A stretch of 64,000 nucleotides of DNA from Fen-1308 sp035319125 (GTDB taxonomy: Bacteria > Nitrospirota > Thermodesulfovibrionia > Thermodesulfovibrionales > Dissulfurispiraceae), in NCBI GenBank assembly GCA_035319125.1, contig DATHDG010000013.1:26223-90222 (forward strand), in the 5' to 3' direction. The notes below the pieces were generated by a model. The model did not search any database. It worked only from the letters and a program-made list of their open reading frames with translations, and had not been told where the DNA came from. The translations under genes were made by a program, and so were the position numbers. Shown piece by piece: positions 52,651 to 61,266 of this stretch; positions within the stretch are counted from its first letter, which is position 1; each line of letters opens with the position of its first letter.

Positions 52651-53301
52651 ATGGACGAATCCAACAGTGGATTGATTGAAAATATCGAGAGAAGTCAGCT
52701 TATGGTTGCTGTTCGCACCGATACGGCTGAAGAAGCGTACAAAGCCGCAGCAGCTTGCGCCGAGGGCGGCGTCAGGTTTATTGAGATCACTTTTTCTGTT
52801 CCCGGTGCTGAGTCAGTTATTAAGGAACTTGGGATAGATAAGAGAATAAATGTTGGCGCTGGTACTGTTTTGACTTTGGATGACGCGCGAAAATCATTGA
52901 AGGCCGGTGCAACCTACCTGGTTAGTCCCAACTGTAATGAGGAAATAATACGGTTTGCAAAGGATGAAGGTTTAGTTTCGATTCCCGGAGCATGTACTCC
53001 GACCGAAATTTATCGCGCATATAAAGCTGGAGGAGACATTATAAAAATATTCCCTTTTTTGCAGATTGGTGGACTGAGCTTCTTGAAGGAATTACGAGGG
53101 CCGCTTCCATTTATAAGATACATGCTTGCAGGTGGTGTGAATCTTGAAAATATCGGGGATTACGTAGCGGCTAGAGCTGCTTGCATATTGGTGGGATCGT
53201 CCATAATAAGGCGAGAGTTCGTTAAAGCTGGTAACTGGAATGCCATATCAGAACTTGCGGCCAGGCTCGTTTCTAAAATAGAAGAATTGCGTGGAAAATA
53301 G
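52651..53301 (+). CDS. eda: 2-keto-3-deoxy-6-phosphogluconate aldolase (KDPG/KHG aldolase)
   Basis: 216 residues, class I TIM-barrel aldolase. The Schiff-base lysine is in GGDIIKIFP. Glu is in FIEITFSVPGA and Thr in PGACTPTEI; GAGTVLTLDDA is the family motif. It splits KDPG to pyruvate and glyceraldehyde-3-phosphate (Entner-Doudoroff) or cleaves 2-keto-4-hydroxyglutarate. No edd gene is nearby. AAGGTG precedes the ATG. A second aldolase follows on the same strand. Confidence 0.93.
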   Translation: MDESNSGLIENIERSQLMVAVRTDTAEEAYKAAAACAEGGVRFIEITFSVPGAESVIKELGIDKRINVGAGTVLTLDDARKSLKAGATYLVSPNCNEEIIRFAKDEGLVSIPGACTPTEIYRAYKAGGDIIKIFPFLQIGGLSFLKELRGPLPFIRYMLAGGVNLENIGDYVAARAACILVGSSIIRREFVKAGNWNAISELAARLVSKIEELRGK

Positions 53302-53411
53302 ACGGGCCGCTATTGAAGTCGTCGCGCAGAAGTCTTTTCTTGGTGTATAATTTAAACTTGCACAATTAGATGATATTCCAAGGGCAATGAATCATAATTG
53401 GAGGGTATAAA

Positions 53412-54362
53412 ATGTTTCGTCCGCAGATTAAAGTACTGGACTGCACTATTCGCGACGGAGGTCTGATAAATAAGTGGGGGTTTAATGATGATTTTGTAAG
53501 AAAGGTCTTCCAGGCGCTTTCCAAGGCCGGTATTGACTATATGGAAATTGGCTACAAATCATCTGAGAAGTACTTTTCAAGGGACGAAAACGGAGCCTGG
53601 AAATTCTGCACAGACGATGATGTTAAGCGCGTAATGGGGGATTTCGAAACAAAGATGAAGCTCTCGGCCATGGCTGACATAGGCCGCATAGACTATAAAG
53701 ATATACCGGACAAGAAAGACAGTGTTCTGGACATGATCAGGGTTGCGTGCTACGCAAAAGAGATCGATAAAGGTATCAGTCTGGCTCATCATTGCATGGA
53801 AAAGGGCTATGACGTCACGATTAATCTAATGGCGGTATCGAAGGTGCTCGAAAGAGACCTGGATGAAGCACTTGATGATCTTTCGAAGAGCCAGGTTCCT
53901 GTTATTTATGTTGTCGATAGTTTTGGTGCGATGTATTCCGAGCAGATACATTTTCTGGCGAAGAAATACTTTGAAGCACTGCCGGGCAAGGAACTCGGCA
54001 TTCATACGCACAACAACCTGCAACTTGCCTTTGCTAACACGATTGAGGCAGTCATTGCAGGCATCAACCGTATAGATGCAACGATATACGGCATGGGTAG
54101 AGGTGCGGGGAATTGTCCGCTTGAACTACTGCTCTCATTCCTAAAGAATCCCAAGTTTGATATCAGACCGATACTGGAGATCATCCAGGAGTTGTTCATA
54201 CCGCTCAAGGCAGAGACAGAATGGGGTTATCATGTCCCTTATCTGATCACTGGCATGTTAAACGAGCATCCCAGGAGCGGCATCAAGGCAATGGGTGAGA
54301 AGACAATGCCCAATTTAAGAAAGTTTTATGATGACCTGAAAGACGGAACCCATTTGGAATAA
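53412..54362 (+). CDS. DRE-TIM metallolyase-type aldolase (HMG-CoA lyase/4-hydroxy-2-oxovalerate aldolase-like)
   Basis: 316 residues. The opening VLDCTIRDGGLIN carries the D-x-R-D/E catalytic motif in its CTIRDGG form. HTHNNLQLAFANT gives the two metal-binding His, and IYGMGRGAGNCPLELLL follows. This matches the aldolase group of DRE-TIM enzymes related to MhpE. The true substrate is not known; many are found in polysaccharide or lipid gene clusters. GGAGGG lies seven bases before the ATG. The KDPG aldolase upstream suggests 2-oxo acid metabolism. Confidence 0.85.
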   Translation: MFRPQIKVLDCTIRDGGLINKWGFNDDFVRKVFQALSKAGIDYMEIGYKSSEKYFSRDENGAWKFCTDDDVKRVMGDFETKMKLSAMADIGRIDYKDIPDKKDSVLDMIRVACYAKEIDKGISLAHHCMEKGYDVTINLMAVSKVLERDLDEALDDLSKSQVPVIYVVDSFGAMYSEQIHFLAKKYFEALPGKELGIHTHNNLQLAFANTIEAVIAGINRIDATIYGMGRGAGNCPLELLLSFLKNPKFDIRPILEIIQELFIPLKAETEWGYHVPYLITGMLNEHPRSGIKAMGEKTMPNLRKFYDDLKDGTHLE

Positions 54363-54405
54363 CGCCTATATTCAAAGCTATTGCGGCAGACCGGATTGCC
54401 CGCCA

Positions 54406-54789
54406 TCAGGTTTCATTCTGTTTCTTACCGTCGGTATCATTATCAGGCATTATCTGATAGCCAACAAATAGCACAATGGTTGCAACCATGATTGTAATAA
54501 GCCCGATAGTAATTGCGAGCGATTTCCCATGCCATAGCCCTTTAAACCAATGCATGAATTCACTTGCCAGCACGTTGATCTTTCCGCCATATAATTCAAG
54601 ATCGTGCCGGTATGCTTTGGAATGTTCGAATTCGTAGATTAGCATGTCGTCAGAAACATCTTCTGCTGTCAAGTAAATGAATGCGGATGCGCTTAAGCCG
54701 ACCAGAAGAATCATTGCCGCAATTAGGTAGAGTCGATTCTTAAAATTCATGATATCCTGCGCCAAAATCACCTTGAATATCCTGAGCAT
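54406..54789 (-). CDS. Small membrane protein of unknown function, two helices
   Basis: 127 residues from the ATG at 54789, or 114 from 54750 where AGGA lies four bases upstream. Hydrophobic helices lie at ~20-42 (LYLIAAMILLVGLSASAFIYL) and ~92-112 (ITIGLITIMVATIVLFVGYQI). Between them is a ~50-residue acidic domain that faces the periplasm if the N-terminus is inside. The tail is polar. I recognise no family. It follows a methyltransferase gene by a few bases, in the same direction. Confidence 0.6.
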   Translation of the reverse strand: MLRIFKVILAQDIMNFKNRLYLIAAMILLVGLSASAFIYLTAEDVSDDMLIYEFEHSKAYRHDLELYGGKINVLASEFMHWFKGLWHGKSLAITIGLITIMVATIVLFVGYQIMPDNDTDGKKQNET

Positions 54790-54795
54790 TATCCA

Positions 54796-55431
54796 CTATA
54801 ACCCAGCGGCAGTAATGCTGGGCGAGTTTAGCTCTCTGTAAATAAACATCGTGTAATCATACGGCATGCGGTCATGCCGAAGTGTAACAAAAGGGGAAAG
54901 ATTTCTGACAGCAAATGCAAACAATTCTTCCGGAGATGTGTAGTTAAGCTCAAAATCTTTTTTGGGATTGTGAACAGACAATGCATTGAAGGCAAGGCCG
55001 ATGCTGCAATGAGTAAACAATTTCTGCAAAATATGCCGAATGGTATCGTCCAGAGATTCTACTCTCAGGTTGAATACCCCGCACAGAAATATATAGTCAT
55101 AATTCTCAGAGAGAGATTCAGCATCTATATCGAACACTCTGAAGTCTATGCCTGGGTGCTTTTTCTTTGCAAGAGAGACAAGATTGGCATTGATGTCAAA
55201 TCCCGTATAACTAACATTGATGCCTCTGTCTCTCAGAAAAGCAAAGAAGTCGCCCTTGCCGCAACCGAAGTCGAGTACTTTACTGCCCGATATGTCTCCA
55301 ATATCGAGCATTGACTGATAATGCTGCATTTGTCCCGGCGCTGTCCATCTTACGGCTTCAGGCCTGTCTCCATGAAGCATCAGATTAGTATCAAAAAAAG
55401 AGATCACATATTCCTTTGAGAGATCATCCAT
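54796..55431 (-). CDS. Class I SAM-dependent methyltransferase
   Basis: 211 residues. Motif I is VLDFGCGKGDF, motif II DIDAES-like after VFDID, and motif III is YDYIFLCGVFNLR. The substrate is unknown; such proteins act on small molecules, tRNA or lipids. The late SPEELFAFAVRNLSPFVTLR block resembles O- or N-methyltransferases of envelope or secondary pathways only loosely. It is upstream of the small membrane protein in a two-gene unit. Confidence 0.85.
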   Translation of the reverse strand: MDDLSKEYVISFFDTNLMLHGDRPEAVRWTAPGQMQHYQSMLDIGDISGSKVLDFGCGKGDFFAFLRDRGINVSYTGFDINANLVSLAKKKHPGIDFRVFDIDAESLSENYDYIFLCGVFNLRVESLDDTIRHILQKLFTHCSIGLAFNALSVHNPKKDFELNYTSPEELFAFAVRNLSPFVTLRHDRMPYDYTMFIYRELNSPSITAAGL

Positions 55432-55573
55432 AACCTATATTCTAGCTGAAGGTAAGGGATTTATTCAGCGCGATGCTGCTTTTACATCTTATCAGATAGA
55501 TGAGAGCTGAATAACAGGCAACAGCTGCAGCGCAGTTTCTTAAAGCAATTAAGATTATTGTAAAATATGATTC

Positions 55574-56713
55574 ATGTGTGTCTCCGCAGGCATAAATAAA
55601 GAACGGCTTATACAAACTTTTATCGACTTGATACAGATAGATTCTCCATCATTCTTAGAGAACAAGATCTCTGAGTATCTTAAGCAGAGGCTGGTTAATC
55701 TCGGGTTTGATGTGAGATTTCAGCAATACGATCGATCATTAAATCTCATGGCAATAAAGAAGGGAAAGCAAAAGAGTGTACCGCTAATGCTGAGTGCGCA
55801 TATGGACACGATTGAATCTACTGCGGGCATAGAGTTCATCAGAGAGAGAGACCGGATCAGATCAACCGGCAAGACAGTCTTGGGTGCGGATGATAAAAGC
55901 GCGCTTGCACAAATAATAGAGGCCATGTCCGTAGCAGGTGAGACGGATGCTCAACTTGGTGACATTGAAATCGTTTTCAGCTCCGCTGAGGAACAAGGAT
56001 TGCATGGAGCCAGAAACCTGGATTTCAGAAGTATCAGAAGCCGTCACGCTCTGGTGCTGGATTCAGGAGGCAGCGTAGGCGCAATTGTAATAGGCGCGCC
56101 TACTCATGTGAGATACACAATGAACGTGACAGGCAGATCAGCGCACGCCGGTATTGAACCGGAGACCGGAATTAGCGCAATCAGAGTAGCATCCGAGATC
56201 ATTACAAGAGTTCCGGACGGCAGAATTGATAAAGATACTACGGCAAATATTGGCATAGTGCATGGCGGGACAGCAACCAATGTTGTGCCCAGAGAATCTG
56301 TCATTCAAGGAGAAATGAGGAGCCATAGCCGCAAATCCCTTGAAGACACTAGAAGGGCGATTTTTGGTACAGCTGAGCGAATAGCAAAGATGCGGGGTGC
56401 CGCTATCAGTATCGAGAAAGATATAGAGTACACATCTTTCAAAATTAGAAAGGAAGAGCCATTCCTAAAGTTTATGATGACTGTTTTCAGGAAATGTGGT
56501 GTTGAGCCGTGCCTTAAAAAGACCGGTGGCGGGTCTGACGCCAACGTATTTCATCAGCACGGCATTATGGCTGTCAATATCTCAAACGGAATGCAGAAGG
56601 TTCATTCACCTGAAGAGTTCATCATGATAGACGACCTTGTCAAAGGCTGCGAAGTGGTCTTGCAGTCGGTAAGGGATTTTAGCTCGTTCAAGAAGAAATA
56701 CTGCGCATCGTGA
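55574..56713 (+). CDS. M20 family metallopeptidase (PepT/tripeptide aminopeptidase-like)
   Basis: 379 residues, a dizinc exopeptidase. Motifs: LSAHMDTIE (His and the catalytic Asp), LGADDKSALAQ (bridging Asp), FSSAEEQGLHGA (Glu base and ligand), VLDSGG, and the late GGGSDANVFHQHG (His). A dimerisation/lid domain follows at ~180-290. It releases amino acids from tri- or oligopeptides in the cytoplasm. No Shine-Dalgarno; TAAAAT (55561-55566) ends seven bases before the ATG. A 9-base inverted repeat (55461-55469 and 55506-55514) lies upstream. Confidence 0.9.
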   Translation: MCVSAGINKERLIQTFIDLIQIDSPSFLENKISEYLKQRLVNLGFDVRFQQYDRSLNLMAIKKGKQKSVPLMLSAHMDTIESTAGIEFIRERDRIRSTGKTVLGADDKSALAQIIEAMSVAGETDAQLGDIEIVFSSAEEQGLHGARNLDFRSIRSRHALVLDSGGSVGAIVIGAPTHVRYTMNVTGRSAHAGIEPETGISAIRVASEIITRVPDGRIDKDTTANIGIVHGGTATNVVPRESVIQGEMRSHSRKSLEDTRRAIFGTAERIAKMRGAAISIEKDIEYTSFKIRKEEPFLKFMMTVFRKCGVEPCLKKTGGGSDANVFHQHGIMAVNISNGMQKVHSPEEFIMIDDLVKGCEVVLQSVRDFSSFKKKYCAS

Positions 56714-56732
56714 AATCAACAATTATAATTTC

Positions 56733-57044
56733 TTAATCGACTTCAGTGTCCGGCTCAGTCTCTGAGTTGCTAAATGCGTCTGGAGAGGCTATCGCGCTAT
56801 TTTCCTTGTGCAACTGGTAAATAGCCTCGCTGAGGCGTAGATCGGGATATTTGATAGTGGCTTCTATCGCATCGGTCAGCGGATAATCAACAAAATGACC
56901 CTCGGGAAATACAATACGGATGAAACGTCTTTTAAGCAGAAAGCAGCGTTTTTTTCTGCCATCAGCTCCGACAAACGGAATGATGACATATTCATTGTCT
57001 TCCTGTAGATGATAGCGATTTATAAGTTCGTTTATCTCTTCCAT
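56733..57044 (-). CDS. Hypothetical protein, 103 residues
   Basis: ATG at 57044 (MEEINELINRYHLQED). A compact alpha/beta start (residues ~1-70), including ADGRKKRCFLLKRRFIRIVFPEG, leads to an acidic tail (EPDTEVD). No membrane segment or zinc site is present. I do not recognise it. It lies alone between two plus-strand genes; coding bias looks ordinary. Confidence 0.5.
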   Translation of the reverse strand: MEEINELINRYHLQEDNEYVIIPFVGADGRKKRCFLLKRRFIRIVFPEGHFVDYPLTDAIEATIKYPDLRLSEAIYQLHKENSAIASPDAFSNSETEPDTEVD

Positions 57045-57129
57045 CTAAAACGCCTGTCAATAAAGGCGACAACATATTATATAATTTCTTTTGCCTGAGC
57101 ATCGAAAATAATAAGATGTTAGGAGACTG

Positions 57130-57207
57130 ATGCCATATGTCGGAGCCGGTCTTTTCTTTTTATTATTTGTAATGATCGAATTCGTAGGGAGTAGAAATTC
57201 ATCATAA
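57130..57207 (+). CDS. Possible 25-residue membrane peptide
   Basis: AGGAG lies four bases before an ATG that opens a short frame with a single hydrophobic helix (MPYVGAGLFFLLFVMIEFVG). A small polar tail follows. Such size and shape match bacterial single-helix miniproteins or type I toxins. Nothing else supports it. The rest of the 272-base gap to the ferritin-like gene has a small hairpin before a run of eight T near 57294. Confidence 0.3.
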   Translation: MPYVGAGLFFLLFVMIEFVGSRNSS

Positions 57208-57316
57208 GGCTGTGCAATAGCGGCATATCTTGCACATTACCTCCGGCATTAAATAGAATATAACGCGCACAAAGCGATCCTCTTATGAGGGGAATTTTTT
57301 TTAGAGGTGAACATGG

Positions 57317-57598
57317 ATGCTTGCTACGATGCCTGTTGATTTTCAAAATGTGCCACAAGGTGACCGGGATAGGGAAATTCTAAGGACAGCGATAATTGCA
57401 GAGCTGGACGCTATCAATTTGTATGAACAGCTTGCAGCTATGACCAAGAACAAGAAACTCAAGATTGTACTATTGGATGTGGCCAAGGAAGAAAAAACCC
57501 ATGTGGGCGAATTTCAAGCGCTGCTGCTGAAGCTCGATAAAGAGCAGGAGGTCGAGCTGGGTAAAGGCAGTAAAGAAGTAGATGAACTGACGGGTTAA
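57317..57598 (+). CDS. Ferritin-like diiron protein of the encapsulated-ferritin/rubrerythrin type
   Basis: 93 residues, two helices. Motifs are AELDAINLYEQL (Glu plus Tyr) and VAKEEKTHVGEFQALL (E-x2-H). This is the half-ferritin pattern of EncFtn and of one-domain rubrerythrin-like proteins, which dimerise to build the diiron site. It would oxidise and store iron or detoxify peroxide. No encapsulin gene and no recognisable encapsulin targeting tail (it ends DELTG) are in the window. GAGG lies 9 bases before the ATG at 57317; an out-of-frame ATG (57313) sits between them. Confidence 0.8.
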   Translation: MLATMPVDFQNVPQGDRDREILRTAIIAELDAINLYEQLAAMTKNKKLKIVLLDVAKEEKTHVGEFQALLLKLDKEQEVELGKGSKEVDELTG

Positions 57599-57763
57599 TT
57601 CAATTAAGCGTAAGAATAATTCTGGATTATTAGAGAGGCAGCTCATCTGCATAAATCCAGCATTATGACAGAAGCCTTGTCGCTGCCGCACTTATGGGCT
57701 ATTGGCATTTTACCAGCACATAAAATATTCTAAATTGATTATTGCTGTTTTATCGCTCTGACT

Positions 57764-57792
57764 TTCATTCGCAGCGTCTAAATCTATATAAT
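57764..57792 (+). promoter_or_regulatory. Candidate promoter for the HNH/M23 gene group
   Basis: TTCATT (57764-57769), 17 bases, perfect TATAAT (57787-57792); the ATG with GGAGG lies 26 bases further on. Confidence 0.5.
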
Positions 57793-57818
57793 AAAAAATC
57801 GCAATGGAGGTCTATATA

Positions 57819-58151
57819 ATGGCGAACCGCTTCAGGTCAAGAAGGCCGCAGCCTTTGAAAAAAAGTGCCGACAAACCGGTATCTGAGATTATCGCTGAAC
57901 TCAGGAAAGCATCTTCCTCACTGTCTGGTTACAGGGAGCAGTCTCTAAAAATACACGGGCTTATCTGCGCGAAATGCGGCAGGGAATTTGATCATACAAA
58001 TAGGCATCTTCTTACAGTCCATCATAAAGACGGCAACTCCAGGAATAATCCACCTGATGGATCAAACTGGGAAAATCTCTGCGTTTATTGCCATGAAGAC
58101 GAGCATGGCAGGGGACTATTAGGGGATTATCTATCAGGAGGCGGTCGCTGA
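57819..58151 (+). CDS. yajD: YajD family HNH nuclease
   Basis: 110 residues from the ATG at 57819, seven bases after GGAGG. An in-frame ATG at 57804 lies before that site. Motifs: a Cys pair CAKCGREF, the HNH core LLTVHHKDGNSRNNP, SNWENLC and a second Cys pair CVYCHEDEH. These closely follow E. coli YajD, a small protein with an HNH fold and zinc-binding Cys pairs. Its substrate is unknown. The lipoprotein gene begins directly at its stop. Confidence 0.88.
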   Translation: MANRFRSRRPQPLKKSADKPVSEIIAELRKASSSLSGYREQSLKIHGLICAKCGREFDHTNRHLLTVHHKDGNSRNNPPDGSNWENLCVYCHEDEHGRGLLGDYLSGGGR

Positions 58152-58589
58152 GTGAAAAATAAGATTGCTGCAGTATGCATACTTTTGTTGATTGCAGGAT
58201 GCGTTCAGAACATCAGCTACCGTGGTCTTGGCAGCAATTATAATGTGCCATCCATAAGTTATGAGGCTTATTATTTCTCATCCGGCATTTCTGACAGGTC
58301 AAGAGCTGTATTGCTTAAGATCCCCGATTCCGGAGTAACCGTAGAACCTCATTCAAGTGAAATTATCGCCACTACGGCAACATATGGACAGGCGCTGTAT
58401 TTCATGCGGGAAAAACGTGGAGGCAGGTCAATTACAACGCAGGTAGTTTATTGTAAAGACAAGCCTGTAGGTTATTTATTGCGTTATAACCAGCCAGGCT
58501 TTAATATGGAGACTGTCAATGTTAATCTTACAGAAAAAGATGGGGTCATTTTTTTCAGCGCAAGAGAAGAAACCCAGAGCAATGATTAA
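58152..58589 (+). CDS. Putative lipoprotein of unknown function
   Basis: 145 residues from a GTG directly after the yajD stop. The signal ends in a lipobox (KIAAVCILLLIAGC, Cys17). The mature part is beta-rich with a tyrosine-rich start (YRGLGSNYNVPSISYEAYYF). I know no family. It overlaps the M23 peptidase by 8 bases. Their sharing one transcript suggests an accessory envelope role for it, by context only. Confidence 0.65.
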   Translation: MKNKIAAVCILLLIAGCVQNISYRGLGSNYNVPSISYEAYYFSSGISDRSRAVLLKIPDSGVTVEPHSSEIIATTATYGQALYFMREKRGGRSITTQVVYCKDKPVGYLLRYNQPGFNMETVNVNLTEKDGVIFFSAREETQSND

Positions 58590-59430
58590 ATTTTTTGGGC
58601 ATGTGGTTCTGTTTGCATTTTTTACAATCAGTCCGGCTATATCTTTTGCAATGCACGCTGATGTTGTACCTGGTTCACTACTTCCCGGAGATGTCTTCAT
58701 TGTGAAGATCACCGGCTTTGGAACATCTGCCGGTCTGACTGCTTCATTCGAGGGGACTGGAATTCCATTAGAGAATTGTGGCCAAGACTGCCTTTCAGGT
58801 ATAGGAGTTGTCAGCATTGATACAAAGCCTGGTGAAAGGAGAGTTATTGTCACATCGGAACAGGAAAGGGCCGAATCTGTGCTTACTGTTGGCAGTCCCA
58901 AATTCCCGGAATTGCATCTTACGCTGCCGGAAAGCAAAGTTACTCTGAGCGCGGAAGCCTTGGCTAGGGTCAGAAAAGAAGATGCAATGCTGGACGAAAT
59001 ATGGAAGAAAAATGGCCTCAAGCTATTCAGAGAGAATTTCGTTATGCCGCTTCCGAATCAGATCACAACTGTATTCGGTGCTAAGCGCATAATGAATGGA
59101 AAGTCTATAAGCATACATAAAGGCATCGATGTGAAGGGCAAGCTTGGGGAAAGAGTCGCTGCCTCAAACTCCGGCCGCGTTGTCTTGGCGGAAGATTTAT
59201 TCTTCGGAGGCAATACAGTGATCGTTGATCACGGAACAGGTATTTACACGATCTATATGCATTTATCTAAGTTTGCGGTTAAGACTGGCGATGTGGTTGA
59301 AAAAGGGGCTGCGATAGGGTTTGTAGGATCCACAGGACGTGCAACTGGCCCTCATCTTCATTTCGGCCTCAAGGTGCTCGGCATCAATGCAAACCCAGTC
59401 TCACTTCTGAATATGAGAATGGCTAACTAG
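58582..59430 (+). CDS. M23 family metallopeptidase (LytM domain)
   Basis: 282 residues from the ATG at 58582. A signal peptide (IKFFGHVVLFAFFTISPAIS, cut near FA) is followed by a ~100-residue beta-rich N-terminal domain. The C-terminal LytM domain carries HKGIDVKGK (H-x3-D), GNTVIVDHGTG, IYMHLSKF and GPHLHFGLK (H-x-H). All zinc ligands are present, so it should cut peptidoglycan cross-links. A longer frame from 58519 would lie inside the lipoprotein gene. It overlaps that gene by 8 bases. Confidence 0.92.
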   Translation: MIKFFGHVVLFAFFTISPAISFAMHADVVPGSLLPGDVFIVKITGFGTSAGLTASFEGTGIPLENCGQDCLSGIGVVSIDTKPGERRVIVTSEQERAESVLTVGSPKFPELHLTLPESKVTLSAEALARVRKEDAMLDEIWKKNGLKLFRENFVMPLPNQITTVFGAKRIMNGKSISIHKGIDVKGKLGERVAASNSGRVVLAEDLFFGGNTVIVDHGTGIYTIYMHLSKFAVKTGDVVEKGAAIGFVGSTGRATGPHLHFGLKVLGINANPVSLLNMRMAN

Positions 59431-59442
59431 CTTTCTTCAGTA

Positions 59443-59510
59443 TTTGTAGGACTATAACCTACATTGCCAACATGCAAATCCTACAAAACGCACAGGAAAA
59501 TCTTACAAAA
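59443..59510. repeat. Four copies of CCTACAA-like motif upstream of the sigma factor
   Basis: TTTGTAGG (59443-59450), CCTACA (59458-59463), CCTACAAAA (59480-59488) and CTTACAAAA (59502-59510). The first two form an inverted pair. The exact nonamer CCTACAAAA also occurs upstream of amtB. Confidence 0.4.
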
Positions 59511-59611
59511 AAAAGAGCATCCCTCTGATATTTTTCCTTTTTGTCATCCGGTATAGTTGAGAATATCGATTCGTTTGTTTATTGACCATCATATTTCCAG
59601 GGGAGACCACC

Positions 59612-61207
59612 ATGTTTGAAAGAGCTATTACGAAGGAAAACAAGACTAAATCTATCCCCTTCTCTCTAAGGGAGAGGCTTGAGGGAAACGAATTTGACGA
59701 GATGGAACAGGTAGACCTTCTTCATAACAGACAACCGGATAACGATGAGTCACTGTGGGAACATGACCTTTCCGAGGACGGCGAAAATGCTGCCAATTCG
59801 GTTGACAAGAGCAAGGAGCAGGGCGAAGAGAGCGAGTTTGATTCCATGAAGATGTACCTTAAGGCGATTGGTCGCATCCCCCTGTTAACCAAGGATGAAG
59901 AGATAAGCCTTGCTATGAGCATCGAAAGAGGCCGCGAAAAAATGACGGCGCTCGTTTTTTCGTTGCCGTTTGCATTGCGCCGCCTCATATCGGTAGGTAA
60001 GCTCGTCGAAAAAGGAGAAATTCCGCTTGTGGATATTATCCAGTCCGGTGGAGCTGCAGAAGTCGTCGGTCTTGACGAAATACGGACTTTTTTTGTCTCG
60101 ACCAAGGAAATAAGCGCTCTTTATCGCCATAGACGTGCTAAGAAGAATGTCAGTAAGCATTCCGTCGGCTTCTCGGTATCTGACGGGGATCAGAATCTGG
60201 TTATACCATGCCGCGAGACATATGGCAGCGCTCATCGGCGGATTATTGAAAAGATCATAAGCTTAAGACTGAAGGACGAATTTGTTATTGGTTTATTTGG
60301 CGAGCTTTCCGCGATTGACCGGAATATCAGGGAAATAAAAGAACAATCCATATCTGGCAGCAAACCAGGTAAGACGACAGCTTTAGCCCGAAAGATGATA
60401 AAAGAGTATGAGGAAACAATTGGTGTCAGCTGTAGCGAAATTAAGAAGTTCATGAGATATTTTGACAGTGTAATCCATGAAATTGATATGGCAAAGAATG
60501 CAATGAGCGAAGGTAATCTGCGGCTGGTCGTAAGCGTGGCCAAGCGGTTTATTGGCAAAGGAATGAGCTTTCCGGACCTGGTACAGGAAGGGAATATCGG
60601 GTTAATGAAGGCAATAGATAAATTTGATTACAGGCGCGGTTTCAGGTTCAGCACTTATGCTATTTGGTGGATACGTCAAGCTATCAAGAGGGCGTTGGAC
60701 GATAAATCGCGGATGATTAGAGTGCCGGTTACGATTCTTGAGATGACAAAGCATGTGTCGAGGACAAAAAGACAGATGACACAGGAAATATGCGATGAGC
60801 CATCATTGGCGGATATTGCTTCCAGAATAAAAGTGCCTATGGCCAAACTTGTTTCGACTATGAGGCTTACCCGCGAGCCCCTTTCTCTTGAAACGCCAAT
60901 AGGAGATGACGATGGCCACCTTAGCGATTTTATTGAGGACGGTGGTGTTTACAGCCCATTTAAGGGAATTGTCAGCAAGGATCTCAAGAGGCAGATAGAG
61001 AAGTTGCTTTACACGCTAAATCCTAAGGAAGAGCGTATACTGAGGCTTAGATTTGGCATCGGTAACGACCACCCATGCTCACTTGAGGAAATCGCCCAGG
61101 AATATGATGTGACAAGAGAAAGAATACGGCAGATCGAGACAAAGGCGATTCAAAAGCTGCGCGAACCAGCTCTGAGTTGTAGTTTGGAACAATTTATAGA
61201 AAACTGA
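59612..61207 (+). CDS. RpoD-like (group 2?) sigma-70 factor
   Basis: 531 residues from the ATG at 59612, six bases after GGGAG. The N-terminal ~70 residues are acidic and not region 1.1. Region 1.2 is MKMYLKAIGRIPLLTKDEEI. A ~190-residue non-conserved region follows. Region 2 has NLRLVVSVAKRF and FSTYAIWWIRQAIKRAL. The -10 recognition continuation is MIRVPVTILE, where housekeeping RpoD has TIRIPVHMIE. Region 4 is VTRERIRQIETKAIQKLRE. The changes in 2.4 and the lack of region 1.1 suggest a paralog of the housekeeping factor. Repeated CCTACAA motifs lie upstream (59443-59510). Confidence 0.88.
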   Translation: MFERAITKENKTKSIPFSLRERLEGNEFDEMEQVDLLHNRQPDNDESLWEHDLSEDGENAANSVDKSKEQGEESEFDSMKMYLKAIGRIPLLTKDEEISLAMSIERGREKMTALVFSLPFALRRLISVGKLVEKGEIPLVDIIQSGGAAEVVGLDEIRTFFVSTKEISALYRHRRAKKNVSKHSVGFSVSDGDQNLVIPCRETYGSAHRRIIEKIISLRLKDEFVIGLFGELSAIDRNIREIKEQSISGSKPGKTTALARKMIKEYEETIGVSCSEIKKFMRYFDSVIHEIDMAKNAMSEGNLRLVVSVAKRFIGKGMSFPDLVQEGNIGLMKAIDKFDYRRGFRFSTYAIWWIRQAIKRALDDKSRMIRVPVTILEMTKHVSRTKRQMTQEICDEPSLADIASRIKVPMAKLVSTMRLTREPLSLETPIGDDDGHLSDFIEDGGVYSPFKGIVSKDLKRQIEKLLYTLNPKEERILRLRFGIGNDHPCSLEEIAQEYDVTRERIRQIETKAIQKLREPALSCSLEQFIEN

Positions 61208-61227
61208 TCGATACTACTGGTAAATAT

Positions 61228-61266
61228 AAAATGCCGGCTGTTGGATCAAGCAGCCGGCATTTTATT
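61228..61266. terminator. Terminator after sigma factor gene, also serves the minus-strand miniprotein
   Basis: ATGCCGGCTG (61231-61240) and CAGCCGGCAT (61251-61260) pair over a 10-base loop. T runs follow on the plus strand and, through the A-rich left side, also on the minus strand. Confidence 0.85.

Noticed and set aside
57119..57358. Minus-strand 79-codon frame upstream of the ferritin-like gene
   Set aside because: No ribosome binding site, odd composition, and it runs over the promoter and start of the ferritin-like gene.
57317..57598. Encapsulin nanocompartment system
   Set aside because: No encapsulin shell gene and no recognisable cargo tail; kept as ferritin-like only.
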